Assembly (NCBI GenBank): GCA_001899585.1
Contig: MKWE01000043.1
Coordinates: 53,612-117,611, forward strand
Origin: Rhodospirillales bacterium 70-18
Lineage (GTDB): Bacteria; Pseudomonadota; Alphaproteobacteria; Acetobacterales; Acetobacteraceae
Direction of reading: 5' to 3'
Length of the DNA: 64,000 bases
Part shown: in pieces, positions 28,241 to 39,998 of the stretch
Layout of the letters: every line of letters begins with the position of its first letter
Numbering within the stretch: the first letter of the stretch is position 1
Made by a program: the position numbers and the translations under genes
Notes under the pieces: model-generated
Databases searched by the model: none
Told to the model about the DNA's origin: nothing
What the model saw: only the letters and a program-made list of their open reading frames with translations

Positions 28241-29182
28241 GTGACGCTCTATATTTTCCGCCGCCTGCTCGCCACGCTGCCGGTGATGGTCGTGGTGACG
28301 GTGTTCGTGTTCTTCCTGCTGCGGCTGGCGCCCGGCGACCCGGCGGCGATCATCGCCGGCGAGGACGCCACCGACGTGGTGATCGCCGCGGTGCGCGCCA
28401 AGCTGGGGCTGGACCGGCCGGTGCTGGAGCAGTTCGCGCTGTGGGTGTGGGGGCTGCTGCACGGGGATTTCGGCACCTCCATCTTCTCCAACCTGCCGGT
28501 CAGCCGGCTGATCGCCCAGCGCATCGAGCCGACGCTGGCGCTGAGCCTGGCGACCTTGGTGGTGGCGGTGAGCCTGGCGGTGCCGATCGGCGTGCTGGCG
28601 GCCTGGAAGGCGCACAGGCTGGTGGACCGCGCGGTGATGGTGTTCGCCGTGATGGGCTTCGCGCTGCCCGGCTTCCTGGTCGGCTACGTGTTGATCTGGG
28701 TGTTCGCGGTGAAGCTGGGCTGGCTGCCGGTGCAGGGCTACCGCCCGATCGCCGAGGGGTTCTGGCCGTTCGCCCAGGGGCTGGTGCTGCCGGCGGTGAC
28801 GCTGGGCATCACCTACATGGCGCTGATCGCGCGGATCACCCGCGCCTCCATGCTGGAGGTGCTGAGCCAGGACTATATCCGCACCGCCAACTCCAAGGGG
28901 CTGGCGACCACGCGGGTGCTGCTGCTGCATGCGCTGAAGAACGCGGCGGTGCCGATCGTGACGGTGATCGGCATCGGCGTGGCGCTGCTGATCTCGGGCG
29001 TGGTGATCACCGAGACGGTGTTCAACATCCCCGGCCTGGGCCGGCTGACGGTGGATGCGGTGCTGAAGCGCGACTACCCGATCGTGCAGGGGCTGATCAT
29101 CGTGTTCGCGCTGGTGAAGGTGGTGGTGAACCTGCTGGTGGATATCTCCTATGCCTTCCTCGATCCGCGCATCCGGTATTGA
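28241..29182 (+). CDS. ABC transporter permease, DppB-like
   Basis: A 313-aa inner-membrane permease starting with GTG, MTLYIFRRLLATLPVM, the usual DppB/OppB N-terminus. It has about six transmembrane segments and the coupling-helix EAA loop around residues 210-230, ending in VITETVFNIPGLGRLTVDAV, highly conserved in DppB proteins. It pairs with the DppC-like permease to form the channel. It lies 34 bases after the binding-protein gene and 3 bases before the next. Confidence 0.95.
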   Translation: MTLYIFRRLLATLPVMVVVTVFVFFLLRLAPGDPAAIIAGEDATDVVIAAVRAKLGLDRPVLEQFALWVWGLLHGDFGTSIFSNLPVSRLIAQRIEPTLALSLATLVVAVSLAVPIGVLAAWKAHRLVDRAVMVFAVMGFALPGFLVGYVLIWVFAVKLGWLPVQGYRPIAEGFWPFAQGLVLPAVTLGITYMALIARITRASMLEVLSQDYIRTANSKGLATTRVLLLHALKNAAVPIVTVIGIGVALLISGVVITETVFNIPGLGRLTVDAVLKRDYPIVQGLIIVFALVKVVVNLLVDISYAFLDPRIRY

Positions 29183-29185
29183 ACG

Positions 29186-30058
29186 ATGAGTGCGACCACC
29201 CTTGAACTCGCGGCCGCCCCGGGCCGGCTGGCGCGGCTGGCCACCGGCATCCGGCGCAACCCGACCATCTTCGTGGGGGCGCTGATCCTGGGCTGCCTCG
29301 TCGTGCTGGCGCTGGCGGCGCCGTGGATCAGCGGCGACCCGTTCAAGCTCGCCTCGATCAACCGGCTGCGGCCGCCCTCGGCGCGCTTCTGGTTCGGCAC
29401 CGACCAGTACGGGCGCGACGTGTTCGCCCGCACCATGCACGGCGCGCGGGTGTCGCTGATGGTGGGGCTGGTGGTGGCCGGGGCATCCTGCGTGCTCGGC
29501 CTGGCGGTGGGGCTGCTGTGCGGCTATTTCCGCCGGGTGGACGCGCTGGTGATGCGGGTGATGGACGGGCTGATGGCCATCCCCTCGATCCTGCTGGCGA
29601 TCGCGCTGATCACCCTGACCCGGCCGGGGCTGGCGATCGTGATCGTCGCCATCATCATCCCCGAGGTGCCGCGCATCGTGCGGGTGGTGCGCAGCGTGGT
29701 GCTGTCCATCCGCAGCCAGCCCTATATCGACAGCGCGATCGCCGGCGGCACGCGCGGCATGAAGCTGCTGCTGCGCCACATCCTGCCGAACACGCTGGCG
29801 CCGCTGATCGTGCAGGGCAGCTACGTGTTCGCCTCCGCCATGCTGATCGAGGCGGGGCTGTCCTTCCTGGGCGCCGGGGTGCCGCCGGAGACGCCGAGCT
29901 GGGGCAACATCGTGGCCCAAGGCCGCAGCTTCTTCCAGATCGCGCCGTGGAGCATCCTGATCCCCGGCGCCTTCCTGGCCACCGCGGTGCTGGCGGTCAA
30001 CCTGCTGGGCGACGGGCTGCGCGACCGGCTCGACCCCCGGCTCGCCCGGCGAATGTAA
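29186..30058 (+). CDS. ABC transporter permease, DppC-like
   Basis: A 290-aa permease starting [18 protein letters not shown]. Conserved DppC features: [20 protein letters not shown] after the first membrane span, the EAA-type loop [20 protein letters not shown], and the terminal [20 protein letters not shown]. About six membrane spans. It forms the channel heterodimer with the DppB-like protein. The following ATPase gene starts about 10 bases later. Confidence 0.95.
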   Translation: MSATTLELAAAPGRLARLATGIRRNPTIFVGALILGCLVVLALAAPWISGDPFKLASINRLRPPSARFWFGTDQYGRDVFARTMHGARVSLMVGLVVAGASCVLGLAVGLLCGYFRRVDALVMRVMDGLMAIPSILLAIALITLTRPGLAIVIVAIIIPEVPRIVRVVRSVVLSIRSQPYIDSAIAGGTRGMKLLLRHILPNTLAPLIVQGSYVFASAMLIEAGLSFLGAGVPPETPSWGNIVAQGRSFFQIAPWSILIPGAFLATAVLAVNLLGDGLRDRLDPRLARRM

Positions 30059-30068
30059 TGGAGTGCAT

Positions 30069-31070
30069 GTGACCCTTCTTCAGGTGCGCGACCTCGCCAC
30101 CCATTTCTTCACCCGCGACGGCGTGGCCCGCGCGGTGGACGGGGTGTCGTTCGACCTCGATGCCGGCGACACGCTGGGCATCGTGGGCGAATCCGGCTGC
30201 GGCAAGTCGGTGACCGCGCTGTCGATCCTGCGGCTGCTGCCGCCGGAGACGGCGCGGATCGTGGCCGGTAGCGTGCGCTTCCAGGGCGAGGATCTCACCG
30301 CGCTCTCGCCCGAGGCGATGCGCGCCATCCGCGGCCACCGGATATCGATGATCTTCCAGGAGCCGATGACCAGCCTGAACCCGGTGCTGACCGTGGGCAC
30401 GCAGATCGCCGAGAACGTGGTGCGCCACATGGGCGTGGGCTGGAAACAGGCCAATGAGCGGGCCCACGCCATGCTGGACCTGGTGGGCATCGCCGATTCG
30501 CGCCGCCGGCTGGGCGAATACCCGCACCAGCTCTCGGGCGGCATGCGCCAGCGGGTGATGATCGCCATCGCGCTGTCGTGCGACCCGCAACTGCTGATCG
30601 CCGACGAGCCGACCACGGCGTTGGACGTGACCATCCAGGCGCAGATCCTCGACCTGATGCTGGGGCTGAAGGAGAAGCTGGGCACCGCGATCATCATGAT
30701 CACCCACGACCTCGGCGTGGTCGCCGAGACCTGCCAGCGCGTGGTGGTGATGTATGCCGGCCGCAAGGTGGAGGAGGCGAGCGTGGCCGGCCTGTTCGCC
30801 GCCCCCACCCACCCCTACACGCGTGGCCTGATGCGCGCCATTCCGCGCCTGGACATGGACGCCGAGCAGGATGGCCGCCGCATTCGCCTGCAGGAGATCC
30901 CCGGCATCGTGCCCGCGCTCAACCGCCCCATCGCCGGCTGCGCCTTCGCCCCCCGCTGCGGCTTCGCGACCGCGCGCTGCCGCGCCGAGGCGCCGCCGCT
31001 CGCCGAGACCGGCGCCGGCCACCTGGCCGCCTGCTGGGAGGCCGCGCGCGTGCTGGAGTCCGCCGCATGA
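30069..31070 (+). CDS. ABC transporter ATP-binding protein, DppD-like
   Basis: A 333-aa ATPase. Walker A GESGCGKS near residue 40, signature motif LSGGMRQRV near 160 and Walker [14 protein letters not shown]. The C-terminal oligopeptide-transporter extension includes [15 protein letters not shown], the Cys-rich segment common in DppD/OppD. The start is GTG at 30069 with GGAG 5 bases upstream; GTG at 30063 would add two residues. It powers import together with the next gene's product, whose ATG overlaps this stop (ATGA). Confidence 0.94.
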   Translation: MTLLQVRDLATHFFTRDGVARAVDGVSFDLDAGDTLGIVGESGCGKSVTALSILRLLPPETARIVAGSVRFQGEDLTALSPEAMRAIRGHRISMIFQEPMTSLNPVLTVGTQIAENVVRHMGVGWKQANERAHAMLDLVGIADSRRRLGEYPHQLSGGMRQRVMIAIALSCDPQLLIADEPTTALDVTIQAQILDLMLGLKEKLGTAIIMITHDLGVVAETCQRVVVMYAGRKVEEASVAGLFAAPTHPYTRGLMRAIPRLDMDAEQDGRRIRLQEIPGIVPALNRPIAGCAFAPRCGFATARCRAEAPPLAETGAGHLAACWEAARVLESAA

Positions 31071-32083
31071 GCGAGTTGCCGCCGAGCCTGGAGGTGCGCG
31101 ACCTCGCCAAGCATTTCCCCATCCTGGGCGGGCTGCTGCAACGCCAGGTGGGCGCCGTGCGCGCGGTGGACGGCGTGAGCTTCGCCATCCGCCGCGGCGA
31201 GACGCTGGGGCTGGTGGGCGAGTCCGGCTGCGGCAAGTCCACTGTCGGCAAGACCGTGCTGAAGCTGCTGGAGCCCACCGCCGGGCGCATCCTGCTGGGG
31301 GGCGAGGATGTCTCCGCCCTGTCGCCGGCTGCGATGTGGCCGCACCGGCGGCGCATCCAGACGGTGTTCCAGGACCCGTATTCCTCGATGAACCCGCGCC
31401 TGTCCGCCGGCACCATCGTGGGCGAGCCGCTGGAGAATTTCGGCATCGCCAGCGGCGCCGAGAAGCGCGAGCGCGTGGCCGCCCTGTTCCAGCGCGTCGG
31501 GCTGCGGCCGGAGGCGATGGACCGCTTCACCCATGAATTCTCCGGCGGCCAGCGCCAGCGGCTGGGCATCGCCAAGGCGCTGGCGGTCAACCCGGACGTG
31601 ATCGTGGCCGACGAGCCGGTGTCGGCGCTGGATGTGTCGGTGCAGGCGCAGGTGCTCAACCTGCTGATCGAGCTACAGGACGAATACCGACTGGCCTACC
31701 TGTTCATCAGCCACGACCTGGCGGTGATGCGCCATATCAGCCACCGGATCGCGGTGATGTATCTCGGCCGCATCGTGGAGATGGCGGACAAGCGCACCCT
31801 GTTCGCCACCCCGCTGCATCCCTACACCGAGGCGCTGATGTCCGCCGCCCCGGTGCCCAACCCGGCGAAGCAGAAGGCGCGGCGGATCATCCTGCAAGGC
31901 GACGTGCCCAGCCCCGCCAGGCCGCCCGCCGGTTGCCATTTCCACACCCGCTGCCCGGCCGCCATCGCCGAATGCAGCCGCGTGGTGCCGGCGCTGACCG
32001 AGGTCGCGCCCGGCCACCTGGTCGCCTGCCTGCGCCGCACCCCGGGCGGCGACACCGGCCCGCTGCTGCGCGGCGGGGATTAA
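31067..32083 (+). CDS. ABC transporter ATP-binding protein, DppF-like
   Basis: A 338-aa ATPase starting [20 protein letters not shown]. Walker [10 protein letters not shown], signature [14 protein letters not shown], and Walker [17 protein letters not shown] are present; the C-terminal oligopeptide extension carries [14 protein letters not shown]. It is the last gene of the five-gene transporter operon, coupled to the DppD-like gene by a 4-base overlap. No terminator hairpin is evident before the groES regulatory region 25 bases downstream. Confidence 0.95.
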   Translation: MSELPPSLEVRDLAKHFPILGGLLQRQVGAVRAVDGVSFAIRRGETLGLVGESGCGKSTVGKTVLKLLEPTAGRILLGGEDVSALSPAAMWPHRRRIQTVFQDPYSSMNPRLSAGTIVGEPLENFGIASGAEKRERVAALFQRVGLRPEAMDRFTHEFSGGQRQRLGIAKALAVNPDVIVADEPVSALDVSVQAQVLNLLIELQDEYRLAYLFISHDLAVMRHISHRIAVMYLGRIVEMADKRTLFATPLHPYTEALMSAAPVPNPAKQKARRIILQGDVPSPARPPAGCHFHTRCPAAIAECSRVVPALTEVAPGHLVACLRRTPGGDTGPLLRGGD

Positions 32084-32107
32084 ACTCGGGCCATCGCCGC
32101 ACATTCC

Positions 32108-32134
32108 CTGGCACTCCGATCCGTGGAGTGCTAG
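32108..32134. promoter_or_regulatory. CIRCE element (HrcA operator) upstream of groES
   Basis: CTGGCACTC-N9-GAGTGCTAG is an almost perfect match to the CIRCE consensus TTAGCACTC-N9-GAGTGCTAA, 88 bases before groES. HrcA repression of groESL at normal temperature is the established role. Confidence 0.93.
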
Positions 32135-32221
32135 AGGGTGCGGACCGAGAGCGCAGCACGCTCGGCTTCCCGCCGCCATCGCGGCGGCGGGGCGCGCTCT
32201 CCCGAGATCAGGAACCGTTCC

Positions 32222-32563
32222 ATGAAATTTCGCCCGTTGCACGACCGAGTCGTCGTCCGCCGCCTGAATGCCGAGGAAAAGACCAAGGGCGGCATCATCA
32301 TCCCCGATACCGCGCAGGAAAAGCCGATGGAGGGCGAGATCATCGCCGTCGGCGCCGGCGCGCGCAACGAACAGGGCCAGATCGTGGCGCTGGACGTGAA
32401 GGCCGGCGACCGCGTGCTGTTCGGCAAGTGGTCGGGCACCGAGGTCAAGATCGACGGCGAGGAGCTGCTGATCATGAAGGAGTCCGACATCATGGGCGTC
32501 ATCGTCGGCACCCCCGCCGAGAAGCCGGCCGCCAAGGCGCCCGCCAAGGGCAAGGCCGCCTGA
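32222..32563 (+). CDS. groES: Co-chaperonin GroES
   Basis: A 113-aa protein starting [20 protein letters not shown]. The mobile loop [17 protein letters not shown] binds GroEL, and the beta-barrel includes [18 protein letters not shown] and [14 protein letters not shown]. The heptameric lid closes the GroEL cage. It is longer than the usual 95-104 residues because of an Ala/Lys/Pro tail ([14 protein letters not shown]). It is controlled by the CIRCE element upstream and followed by groEL after 51 bases. Confidence 0.97.
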   Translation: MKFRPLHDRVVVRRLNAEEKTKGGIIIPDTAQEKPMEGEIIAVGAGARNEQGQIVALDVKAGDRVLFGKWSGTEVKIDGEELLIMKESDIMGVIVGTPAEKPAAKAPAKGKAA

Positions 32564-34237
<1,674 letters not shown>

Positions 34238-34251
34238 CCACCACGACCAAC

Positions 34252-34284
34252 CCCTGGCCGCGCGACGCCGTCGCGCGGCCAGGG
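34252..34284 (+). terminator. Strong hairpin after groEL
   Basis: Perfect 14-bp arms CCCTGGCCGCGCGA (34252-34265) and TCGCGCGGCCAGGG (34271-34284) with a 5-base loop, 15 bases after the groEL stop. There is no U tract, so it may be a stability hairpin or a terminator of the GC-rich type. Confidence 0.7.
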
Positions 34285-34397
34285 CGCTGCCGCGAGGCAG
34301 GCGGGGCTCGGCCCCGAAATACCTTCCCCCTTCCTACCCCCCATCTGGCCAACCCCGCCAATTCCGCCATGCTGTGCCCGTAGAAGCGGGAGGACGC

Positions 34398-35807
34398 ATG
34401 GAGCGGGAGCGGAGCGGCTGGGCGGCGCTGTTGAGCGGCGGTAATGCGGCGCGCTGCGCCGTGGTGGGCGGCGGCATGGTGCTGCATGCGCTCAACACCT
34501 TCATCACGGTGACCGTGATGCCCTCGGTGGTGCGCGACATCGGCGGGCTGCAATTCTTTGCCTGGGCGACCACGCTGTATGTGCTGGCCAGCCTGCTGGG
34601 CGGCGCCTTCTGCGCGCGGCTGCTGCACCGGGTGGGGCCGCGCTGGAGCTATCGCGCCGCCCTGCTGGTGTTCGCGCTCGGCTCGCTGGGCTGCGGGCTG
34701 GCGGGCAGCATGCCGCTGCTGCTGGCCGGTCGCTTCGTGCAGGGGCTGGGCGCGGGCACGCTGTCGGCGTTGTCCTTCACCATGGTGCGGGTGCTGTTCG
34801 CGCCGCCGCTGTGGTCGCGGGCGATCTCGGTGATCTCGGCGGCCTGGGGGGTGGCGACGCTGCTCGGCCCGGCGGTGGGCGGGATATTCGCGCAATATGG
34901 CGCTTGGCGCGCCGGCTTCTGGTCGATGTCGCTGGTGGCGCCGCTGCTGCTGCTGCTGGTGGAGTTGTCCCTGCCGCGCGGCATCGCCCGGGCCGCGGCG
35001 CCGCGCACCGCCATGGCCTTGCTGAGCCTGGCCGTGCTGGCCGGCAGCGTGCTCTGCGTCTCGCTGGGCAGCACCGCCACGGCACCCGCCTGGAACGTGC
35101 TCGGCCTGGTTGCCGCCGGCGCCGGGCTGGCGCTGTTCGTCTGGCGCGAGGGCCGGGGCGGGGCGCGCCTGCTGCCCAGCGGGGCCTGCAACCTCGCCAC
35201 CCCCCTCGGCACCACCTACGCCGCCATGTCGCTGCTGCTGATCGGCATCAACGCCGAGATCTTCGTGCCGTATTTCCTGCAAACCCTGCACGGCATGCAG
35301 CCGATCTACGCCGGCTATCTCTCGGCGCTGATGTCGGCCGGCTGGACCACCGGCAGCGTCATCTCCGCCAGCGCCCGCCCGGCGCTGGCGCATCGCGTGA
35401 TGGTGCTCGGCCCGCTGGCGATGGCGGCCTCGGTCGCGCTGCTGTTCGCGCTGATGCCGCACCCGTTCACCAGCCCGCCGGCGCTGGCGGCGATCGGCCT
35501 GGGCATGGCCTGCATGGGCCTGGGCATCGGCATGTGCTGGCCGCATCTGGGCGCCCGCGTGTTCGCCTTTGCGCCGGAAAGCGAGCGCGAACTGGCCGCC
35601 GCCTCCATCACCATCGTCATCATGGTCACCAACGCCTTCGGTTCGGCGCTGGGCGGCATGATCACCAACCTCGCCGGGCTGACCATGCCGGGCGGTGTCG
35701 TCGGGGCGGCGAGTGCGGCGCATTGGCTGTTCGGCTGCTTCGTGGTGGCGCCGCTGGCGGCGGCGGCGATGGTGCGGCGGTTGTTGCGGCATGCGGTGGG
35801 AGGGTAG
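34398..35807 (+). CDS. MFS transporter
   Basis: A 469-aa membrane protein with 12-14 hydrophobic segments. The N-terminal region, LNTFITVTVMPSVVRDIGGL and AGRFVQGLGAGTLSALSF, fits the DHA2-like drug/metabolite:H+ antiporter branch, with conserved Arg in the second segment (motif B). The start is placed at 34398, with GGGAGGA upstream; a GTG further up would add eight residues. Substrate is unknown. Its 3' end is marked by copy 2 of the palindromic repeat. Confidence 0.9.
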   Translation: MERERSGWAALLSGGNAARCAVVGGGMVLHALNTFITVTVMPSVVRDIGGLQFFAWATTLYVLASLLGGAFCARLLHRVGPRWSYRAALLVFALGSLGCGLAGSMPLLLAGRFVQGLGAGTLSALSFTMVRVLFAPPLWSRAISVISAAWGVATLLGPAVGGIFAQYGAWRAGFWSMSLVAPLLLLLVELSLPRGIARAAAPRTAMALLSLAVLAGSVLCVSLGSTATAPAWNVLGLVAAGAGLALFVWREGRGGARLLPSGACNLATPLGTTYAAMSLLLIGINAEIFVPYFLQTLHGMQPIYAGYLSALMSAGWTTGSVISASARPALAHRVMVLGPLAMAASVALLFALMPHPFTSPPALAAIGLGMACMGLGIGMCWPHLGARVFAFAPESERELAAASITIVIMVTNAFGSALGGMITNLAGLTMPGGVVGAASAAHWLFGCFVVAPLAAAAMVRRLLRHAVGG

Positions 35808-35811
35808 GAAG

Positions 35812-35927
35812 GTCTTCTTTTTGTGAACAAAAAGAAGCAAAAAAACCTTATTCGTTGGGGGACATGGCCGCGGCGGGGGGGCTCCAGCGAATAAAAGTTT
35901 TTGGTTCTTTTTTCAAAAAGAACCCCT
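35812..35927. repeat. Dispersed palindromic terminator-like repeat, copy 2
   Basis: CTTCTTTTTGTGAACAAAAAGAAG palindrome, then A tract, TTATTCGTTGGGG, a GC-rich 25-base loop, CTCCAGCGAATAAAAG, T tract and TTCTTTTTTCAAAAAGAA. It has the same plan as copy 1 but a diverged centre. It lies between the MFS and ammonia-lyase genes. Confidence 0.78.
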
Positions 35928-35983
35928 TCCTTCCCTCCTGTCCCATCTTGCGGCCCCGCCGCCCCCGCATCAGCATGCGCGCC

Positions 35984-37156
35984 ATGTCCAAGCCCTATCC
36001 CTTCCGCCTGTTCGCCAACCTCAATGCCGGCACGCCCGGCACGGTGGTTCTTCCTGAGTCCGGCTTCCGCCGCGCGCGTGCCGAGATCACCTCCTGGCCC
36101 GGCTACGCCGAGACCCCGCTGCGCGACCTGCCGGCCGTGGCCGCCGAGGCCGGGGTGGCGACGGTGCGGCTGAAGGACGAGGCCGGGCGCTTCGGCCTCG
36201 GCAGCTTCAAGGCGCTGGGCGGCGCCTATGCGGTGGCGCAGGTGCTGGGCGCCGAGCTGGCGCGGCGCGGCGTGGCGGCCAATGCCGGCAGCGCCGCGCT
36301 GGTGGCGGGCACCCACGCGGCGGCCACGCGCGGCATCACCGTCACCTGCGCCACCGACGGCAACCACGGCCGCTCGGTCGCCTGGGGGGCGCAGCGCTTC
36401 GGCTGCGCCTGCGTGATCTTCGTGCATGCCACGGTCAGCCAGGGCCGGGCGGACGCCATCGCCGCCTATGGCGCCGAGGTGCGCCGCGTGCCGGGCAACT
36501 ACGACGACGCTGTGCGCGAGGCCGCGAAGGTGGCCGCCGCCGAGGGCTGGTTCGTGATCTCCGACACCTCGTGGGAGGGCTACACCACGGTGCCGGTGGA
36601 CGTGATGCAGGGCTACCGCGTGATGGCCGAGGAGGCGGCGCGCCAATGGGCCGGCCCGCCGCCCACCCATGTCGTCATCCAGGGCGGCGTCGGCGGCGTG
36701 GCGGCGGCCGTCTCGGTGCAGATGCGCGCCACCTGGGCGCCGCCGCCGCTGCTGGTGGTGGCCGAGCCCGACCGCGCCGCCTGCCTGCTGGCCAGCGCAG
36801 AGGCCGGGGCGCCCACCGCCATCGCCGGCGACCTCGACACGCTGATGGCGGGCCTGGCCTGCGGCGAGCCGAGCCTGCTGGCCTGGCAGGAGCTGGCGCG
36901 CGGCGCCGCCTTCTTCATGGCGGTGCCGGACGAGGCGGCGGTGGACTGCATGCGACTGCTGGCCGGCCAGGGGATCGTGGCCGGCGAATCGGGGGTGGCC
37001 GGGCTGGCCGCCCTGCGCCTGGCCGCCGCCGACCCGGCGGCGCGCGCCGCGCTGGGGCTGGGGCCGGACAGCCGCGTGCTGCTGTTCAGCACCGAGGGCG
37101 CGACCGACCCCGAACTCTATCAACGACTTGTGGGCCAGGGAGCCGAGCATGGTTGA
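35984..37156 (+). CDS. dpaL: Diaminopropionate ammonia-lyase family PLP enzyme
   Basis: A 390-aa PLP-dependent fold-II enzyme. The PLP lysine lies in FGLGSFKALGGAYAV near residue 75; TDGNHGRSVAWGAQ and QGGVGGVAAAV form the cofactor phosphate-binding parts. Overall order and length match diaminopropionate ammonia-lyase, which converts 2,3-diaminopropionate to pyruvate and ammonia. Threonine dehydratase relatives are less likely. An ATG nine bases earlier is also possible. Its stop overlaps the following amidase start by 8 bases. Confidence 0.9.
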   Translation: MSKPYPFRLFANLNAGTPGTVVLPESGFRRARAEITSWPGYAETPLRDLPAVAAEAGVATVRLKDEAGRFGLGSFKALGGAYAVAQVLGAELARRGVAANAGSAALVAGTHAAATRGITVTCATDGNHGRSVAWGAQRFGCACVIFVHATVSQGRADAIAAYGAEVRRVPGNYDDAVREAAKVAAAEGWFVISDTSWEGYTTVPVDVMQGYRVMAEEAARQWAGPPPTHVVIQGGVGGVAAAVSVQMRATWAPPPLLVVAEPDRAACLLASAEAGAPTAIAGDLDTLMAGLACGEPSLLAWQELARGAAFFMAVPDEAAVDCMRLLAGQGIVAGESGVAGLAALRLAAADPAARAALGLGPDSRVLLFSTEGATDPELYQRLVGQGAEHG

Positions 37157-38714
37157 TGTCGCCAATGCCTCGATGGAGGAATTGCAGGCCGCGCTGGCCG
37201 AGGGGCGCACCACCTCGGTCGCGCTGACCCAGGCCTATCTCGCCCGCATCGCCGCCTACGACCGGGCCGGCCCGCGGCTGAACGCGGTGCGAGAGATCAA
37301 CCCGGACGCGTTGGCGCTGGCCGAGGCGAGCGACCAGGTGAAGCCGAAGAAGCGCGGCCCGCTGGAAGGCATGCCGATCCTGCTGAAGGACAACATCGCC
37401 ACCGACGACGCCCAGTGCACCACCGCCGGCTCGCTGGCGCTGGAGGGCGCGAAGGCGAAGCGCGACGCCACCGTTACTAGGCTGCTGCGCGCGGCCGGCG
37501 CGGTGGTGCTGGGCAAGGCGAACCTCACGGAATGGGCCAATATCCTCGCCGTCGGCATGCCCTCCGGCTACTCCTCGCTGGGCGGGCAGGTGCGCAACGC
37601 CTATGTGCCGGCGGTGGACGCCAAGGGCGTGCCGATCGTGCAGCCCGGCGGCTCCTCGGCCGGCAGCGCGGTGGCGGTAGCGGCCGGGCTGGCGGCGGCG
37701 GCGATCGGCACGGAAACCTCCGGCAGCCTGCTCTCGCCGGCCAACCAGAACGGGCTGGTGACGGTGAAGCCCACGGTCGGGCTGGTCAGCCGCGCCGGTA
37801 TCATCCCGATCGCGTCCAGCCAGGACACCGCCGGGCCGATGACCCGCACGGTGCGCGACTCGGCGGCGCTGCTGAACGTGCTGGCGCATCACGACAAGCT
37901 GGACAAGGCGACCGACAAGCTGCGCCGGCCGGATGATTATGTGGCAGAACTGTCCCGGAACGGCCTTAAAGGCGCCCGGATCGGCGTGCCGTCGGACCCG
38001 GCCGATCCGGGCAACGACGTGTATTACGGTCCGCTCTCGCCGGCCGCCCGCGCGGTGATGGAGCGGGCGATCACCGCGTTGCAGGATTCCGGCGCCATCA
38101 TCGTGCGCGCCAGCATGCCCACCGCCGGCTGGATCGGCGGCCCGGGCACCGACATGGCGGTGCTGAACCGTAACCCGGAAAGCCCCGGCGTCAACACGGT
38201 GGCGCGGGTGCCGATCGTGTTTCTGTACGAACTCAAGCACGACCTCGGTTTGTATCTAAGCGATTGGGCCAAAGGGACAAAAATCCGCACGATCGAGGAC
38301 GTGGTGGCCTTCAACGCGGCCCATGCCGACCGCGCGCTGCGCTTCGGCCAGGACCTGTTCCTGGCGGCGGCGGCGACCAAGGGCGATCTGTCGGAGCCGG
38401 AATACCGCGCGGCGCGGCGCAACGACCTGCTGTCGGCGCGCCAGCGGGGGCTGGATGTCTATATGGCGGCGCATAAGCTGGACGCGGTGCTGTTCCCGGG
38501 CAATTCCGGGGCCTCGATCGCCGCCAAGGCCGGCTACCCGAGCGTGCAGGTGCCGGCCGGGTATGTGTCGGGCGTGGCCGGGCAGGACACGCCGGAGTAT
38601 CCGCTGGGCGCCACCTTCACCGGGCGGGCATGGAGCGAGGGCAAGCTGTTGCGGCTGGCCTATGCGTTCGAGCAGGCGACCCTGGCGCGGCGGATGCCGC
38701 CTGACCTGGGATGA
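37149..38714 (+). CDS. Amidase-signature family hydrolase
   Basis: A 521-aa amidase. The Ser-cisSer-Lys triad is visible: Lys in [17 protein letters not shown], and the Gly/Ser-rich [17 protein letters not shown] with [11 protein letters not shown]. It hydrolyses an amide bond in the cytoplasm; substrate is unknown. The start at 37149 overlaps the dpaL stop, and its stop overlaps the next GST start by 4 bases, so dpaL, amidase and GST form one operon, probably for use of an amidated amino compound. Confidence 0.92.
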   Translation: MVDVANASMEELQAALAEGRTTSVALTQAYLARIAAYDRAGPRLNAVREINPDALALAEASDQVKPKKRGPLEGMPILLKDNIATDDAQCTTAGSLALEGAKAKRDATVTRLLRAAGAVVLGKANLTEWANILAVGMPSGYSSLGGQVRNAYVPAVDAKGVPIVQPGGSSAGSAVAVAAGLAAAAIGTETSGSLLSPANQNGLVTVKPTVGLVSRAGIIPIASSQDTAGPMTRTVRDSAALLNVLAHHDKLDKATDKLRRPDDYVAELSRNGLKGARIGVPSDPADPGNDVYYGPLSPAARAVMERAITALQDSGAIIVRASMPTAGWIGGPGTDMAVLNRNPESPGVNTVARVPIVFLYELKHDLGLYLSDWAKGTKIRTIEDVVAFNAAHADRALRFGQDLFLAAAATKGDLSEPEYRAARRNDLLSARQRGLDVYMAAHKLDAVLFPGNSGASIAAKAGYPSVQVPAGYVSGVAGQDTPEYPLGATFTGRAWSEGKLLRLAYAFEQATLARRMPPDLG

Positions 38715-39337
38715 GCCTGCCGGTCCTGTACGGCGCGGAATACAGCGTCTACACCCGCATCGCCCGGCTCGCGCTGCTGGAGAAGGGGGTGGCGCACCGG
38801 CTTGATCCGGTTGATGTTTTCGCACCCGGCGGGCCGAGTGCCGCGCATCTGGCGCGCCACCCGTTCGGGCGCATCCCGGTACTGGAACATGACGGGTTCA
38901 CGCTCTACGAGGCCAGCGCCATCGCCCGCTACGTGGACGAGGCGTTTCCCGGCCCCGCCCTGCAGCCGGCCGGGGCGCGCGGCCGGGCGCGGATGGCGCA
39001 GGTGGTCTCGCTGCTGGATTCCTATGCCTTCCGCCCGCTGGTGCTGGAGATATACGTGCAGCGGGTGAGCCGCCGGACCCCCGACGAGGCGCGCATCGCC
39101 GCCGCCCTGGGGCCTGCGGCGGTGGTACTGGATTCGCTCGAAATACTGGCCGAAAACCACCTCGCAGGGCCGGATTTCTCGCTTGCAGACCTGCATTTTG
39201 TGCCGATTCTCGCCTATTTCACCCTCGCCGCCGAGGGGGCGGCGATGCTGGCGGCGCGGCCGAAGCTGTCCGCCTGGTGGGCGCGGATGCAACGGCGCGA
39301 GACGGTGCTGGCGACGCGGTTCCCGGCCGAGGGTTAG
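38711..39337 (+). CDS. Glutathione S-transferase family protein
   Basis: A 208-aa protein with N-terminal thioredoxin-like GST fold: LPVLYGAEYSVYTRIARLAL and the conserved cis-Pro/substrate segment FGRIPVLEHDGFTLYEASAI (Ser/Glu binding glutathione). The C-terminal helical domain has LAGPDFSLADLHFVPILAYF. Coupled to the amidase by ATGA. The stop overlaps that of a convergent GST gene. Substrate is unknown. Confidence 0.9.
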   Translation: MSLPVLYGAEYSVYTRIARLALLEKGVAHRLDPVDVFAPGGPSAAHLARHPFGRIPVLEHDGFTLYEASAIARYVDEAFPGPALQPAGARGRARMAQVVSLLDSYAFRPLVLEIYVQRVSRRTPDEARIAAALGPAAVVLDSLEILAENHLAGPDFSLADLHFVPILAYFTLAAEGAAMLAARPKLSAWWARMQRRETVLATRFPAEG

Positions 39338-39939
39338 GCGGCCGGGAGTTTCTCGATCCCCGGCAGCGCCAGCACCCGCGCCACCCAGGCCCGCACGCCG
39401 GGCCAACGGGCGAGCTCGAAGCCGCCTTCGTCGGCGGCCTGAGTATAGGCGATCAGAGCGATGTCGGCGATGGTGGGGCCGGAATCGGTCAGCCAGTCAT
39501 GGCCGGCGAGGCGGCGCTCCATCACGCCGAGGGCGCGTTCGCCGGCGATGCGGCATTGTTCCAGCCGGGCGGCCTGCTGATCGGCCTGCTTCAGGTAGGT
39601 GATGATGTTGCGGGCGACGGCGATGGCCGGCTCGTGGCTGTACTGCTCGAAAAACAGCCATTCCAGCACCCGCGTGCGCGCCAGCCCGGGCGGCGGCAGC
39701 CAGGGCGTGCCCTCGGCGAAGTGGCACAGCATGGCGCCCGATTCGGTGAGCACGGCGCCATCGTCCAGCACCGCGATGGGAATCTTGCCGTTGGGGTTCA
39801 GCGCCAGGAACGCGGGGGTGCGGGTGCCGCCGGCGTTGGAATCGACCTCCACCCAGCGGAACGGCTGGCCGGTGAGGCGCAGGATGGTGGCGATCTTCCA
39901 GCAATTGCCGGACATGGTGAAGCCGTGGACGGTGATCAT
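39334..39939 (-). CDS. Glutathione S-transferase family protein
   Basis: A 201-aa GST starting MITVHGFTMSGNCWKIATIL. Thioredoxin-like N-terminal fold with PNGKIPIAVLDDGAVLTESG and the C-terminal DSGPTIADIALIAYTQAAD. It lies convergent to another GST gene; the two are not close paralogues (their N-termini and lengths differ). The start at 39939 is placed at the ordered fold; an upstream in-frame extension to 40017 overlaps the start of hydantoinase B on the other strand. Substrate is unknown. Confidence 0.9.
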   Translation of the reverse strand: MITVHGFTMSGNCWKIATILRLTGQPFRWVEVDSNAGGTRTPAFLALNPNGKIPIAVLDDGAVLTESGAMLCHFAEGTPWLPPPGLARTRVLEWLFFEQYSHEPAIAVARNIITYLKQADQQAARLEQCRIAGERALGVMERRLAGHDWLTDSGPTIADIALIAYTQAADEGGFELARWPGVRAWVARVLALPGIEKLPAA

Positions 39940-39998
39940 GCGGGTCAGCCCTCCTGCCGTGTCTGGACGCTGTCGGTTCGTCCTGTAGTCTGGCGGAT

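Noticed and set aside
28196..29920. 574-codon minus frame opposite the permease genes
   Set aside because: His/Gln/Arg-rich antisense shadow; both permeases are unambiguous on the plus strand.
38711..39939. Tandem duplication of GST genes
   Set aside because: The two GSTs are convergent and their sequences differ clearly, so recent duplication is unlikely.
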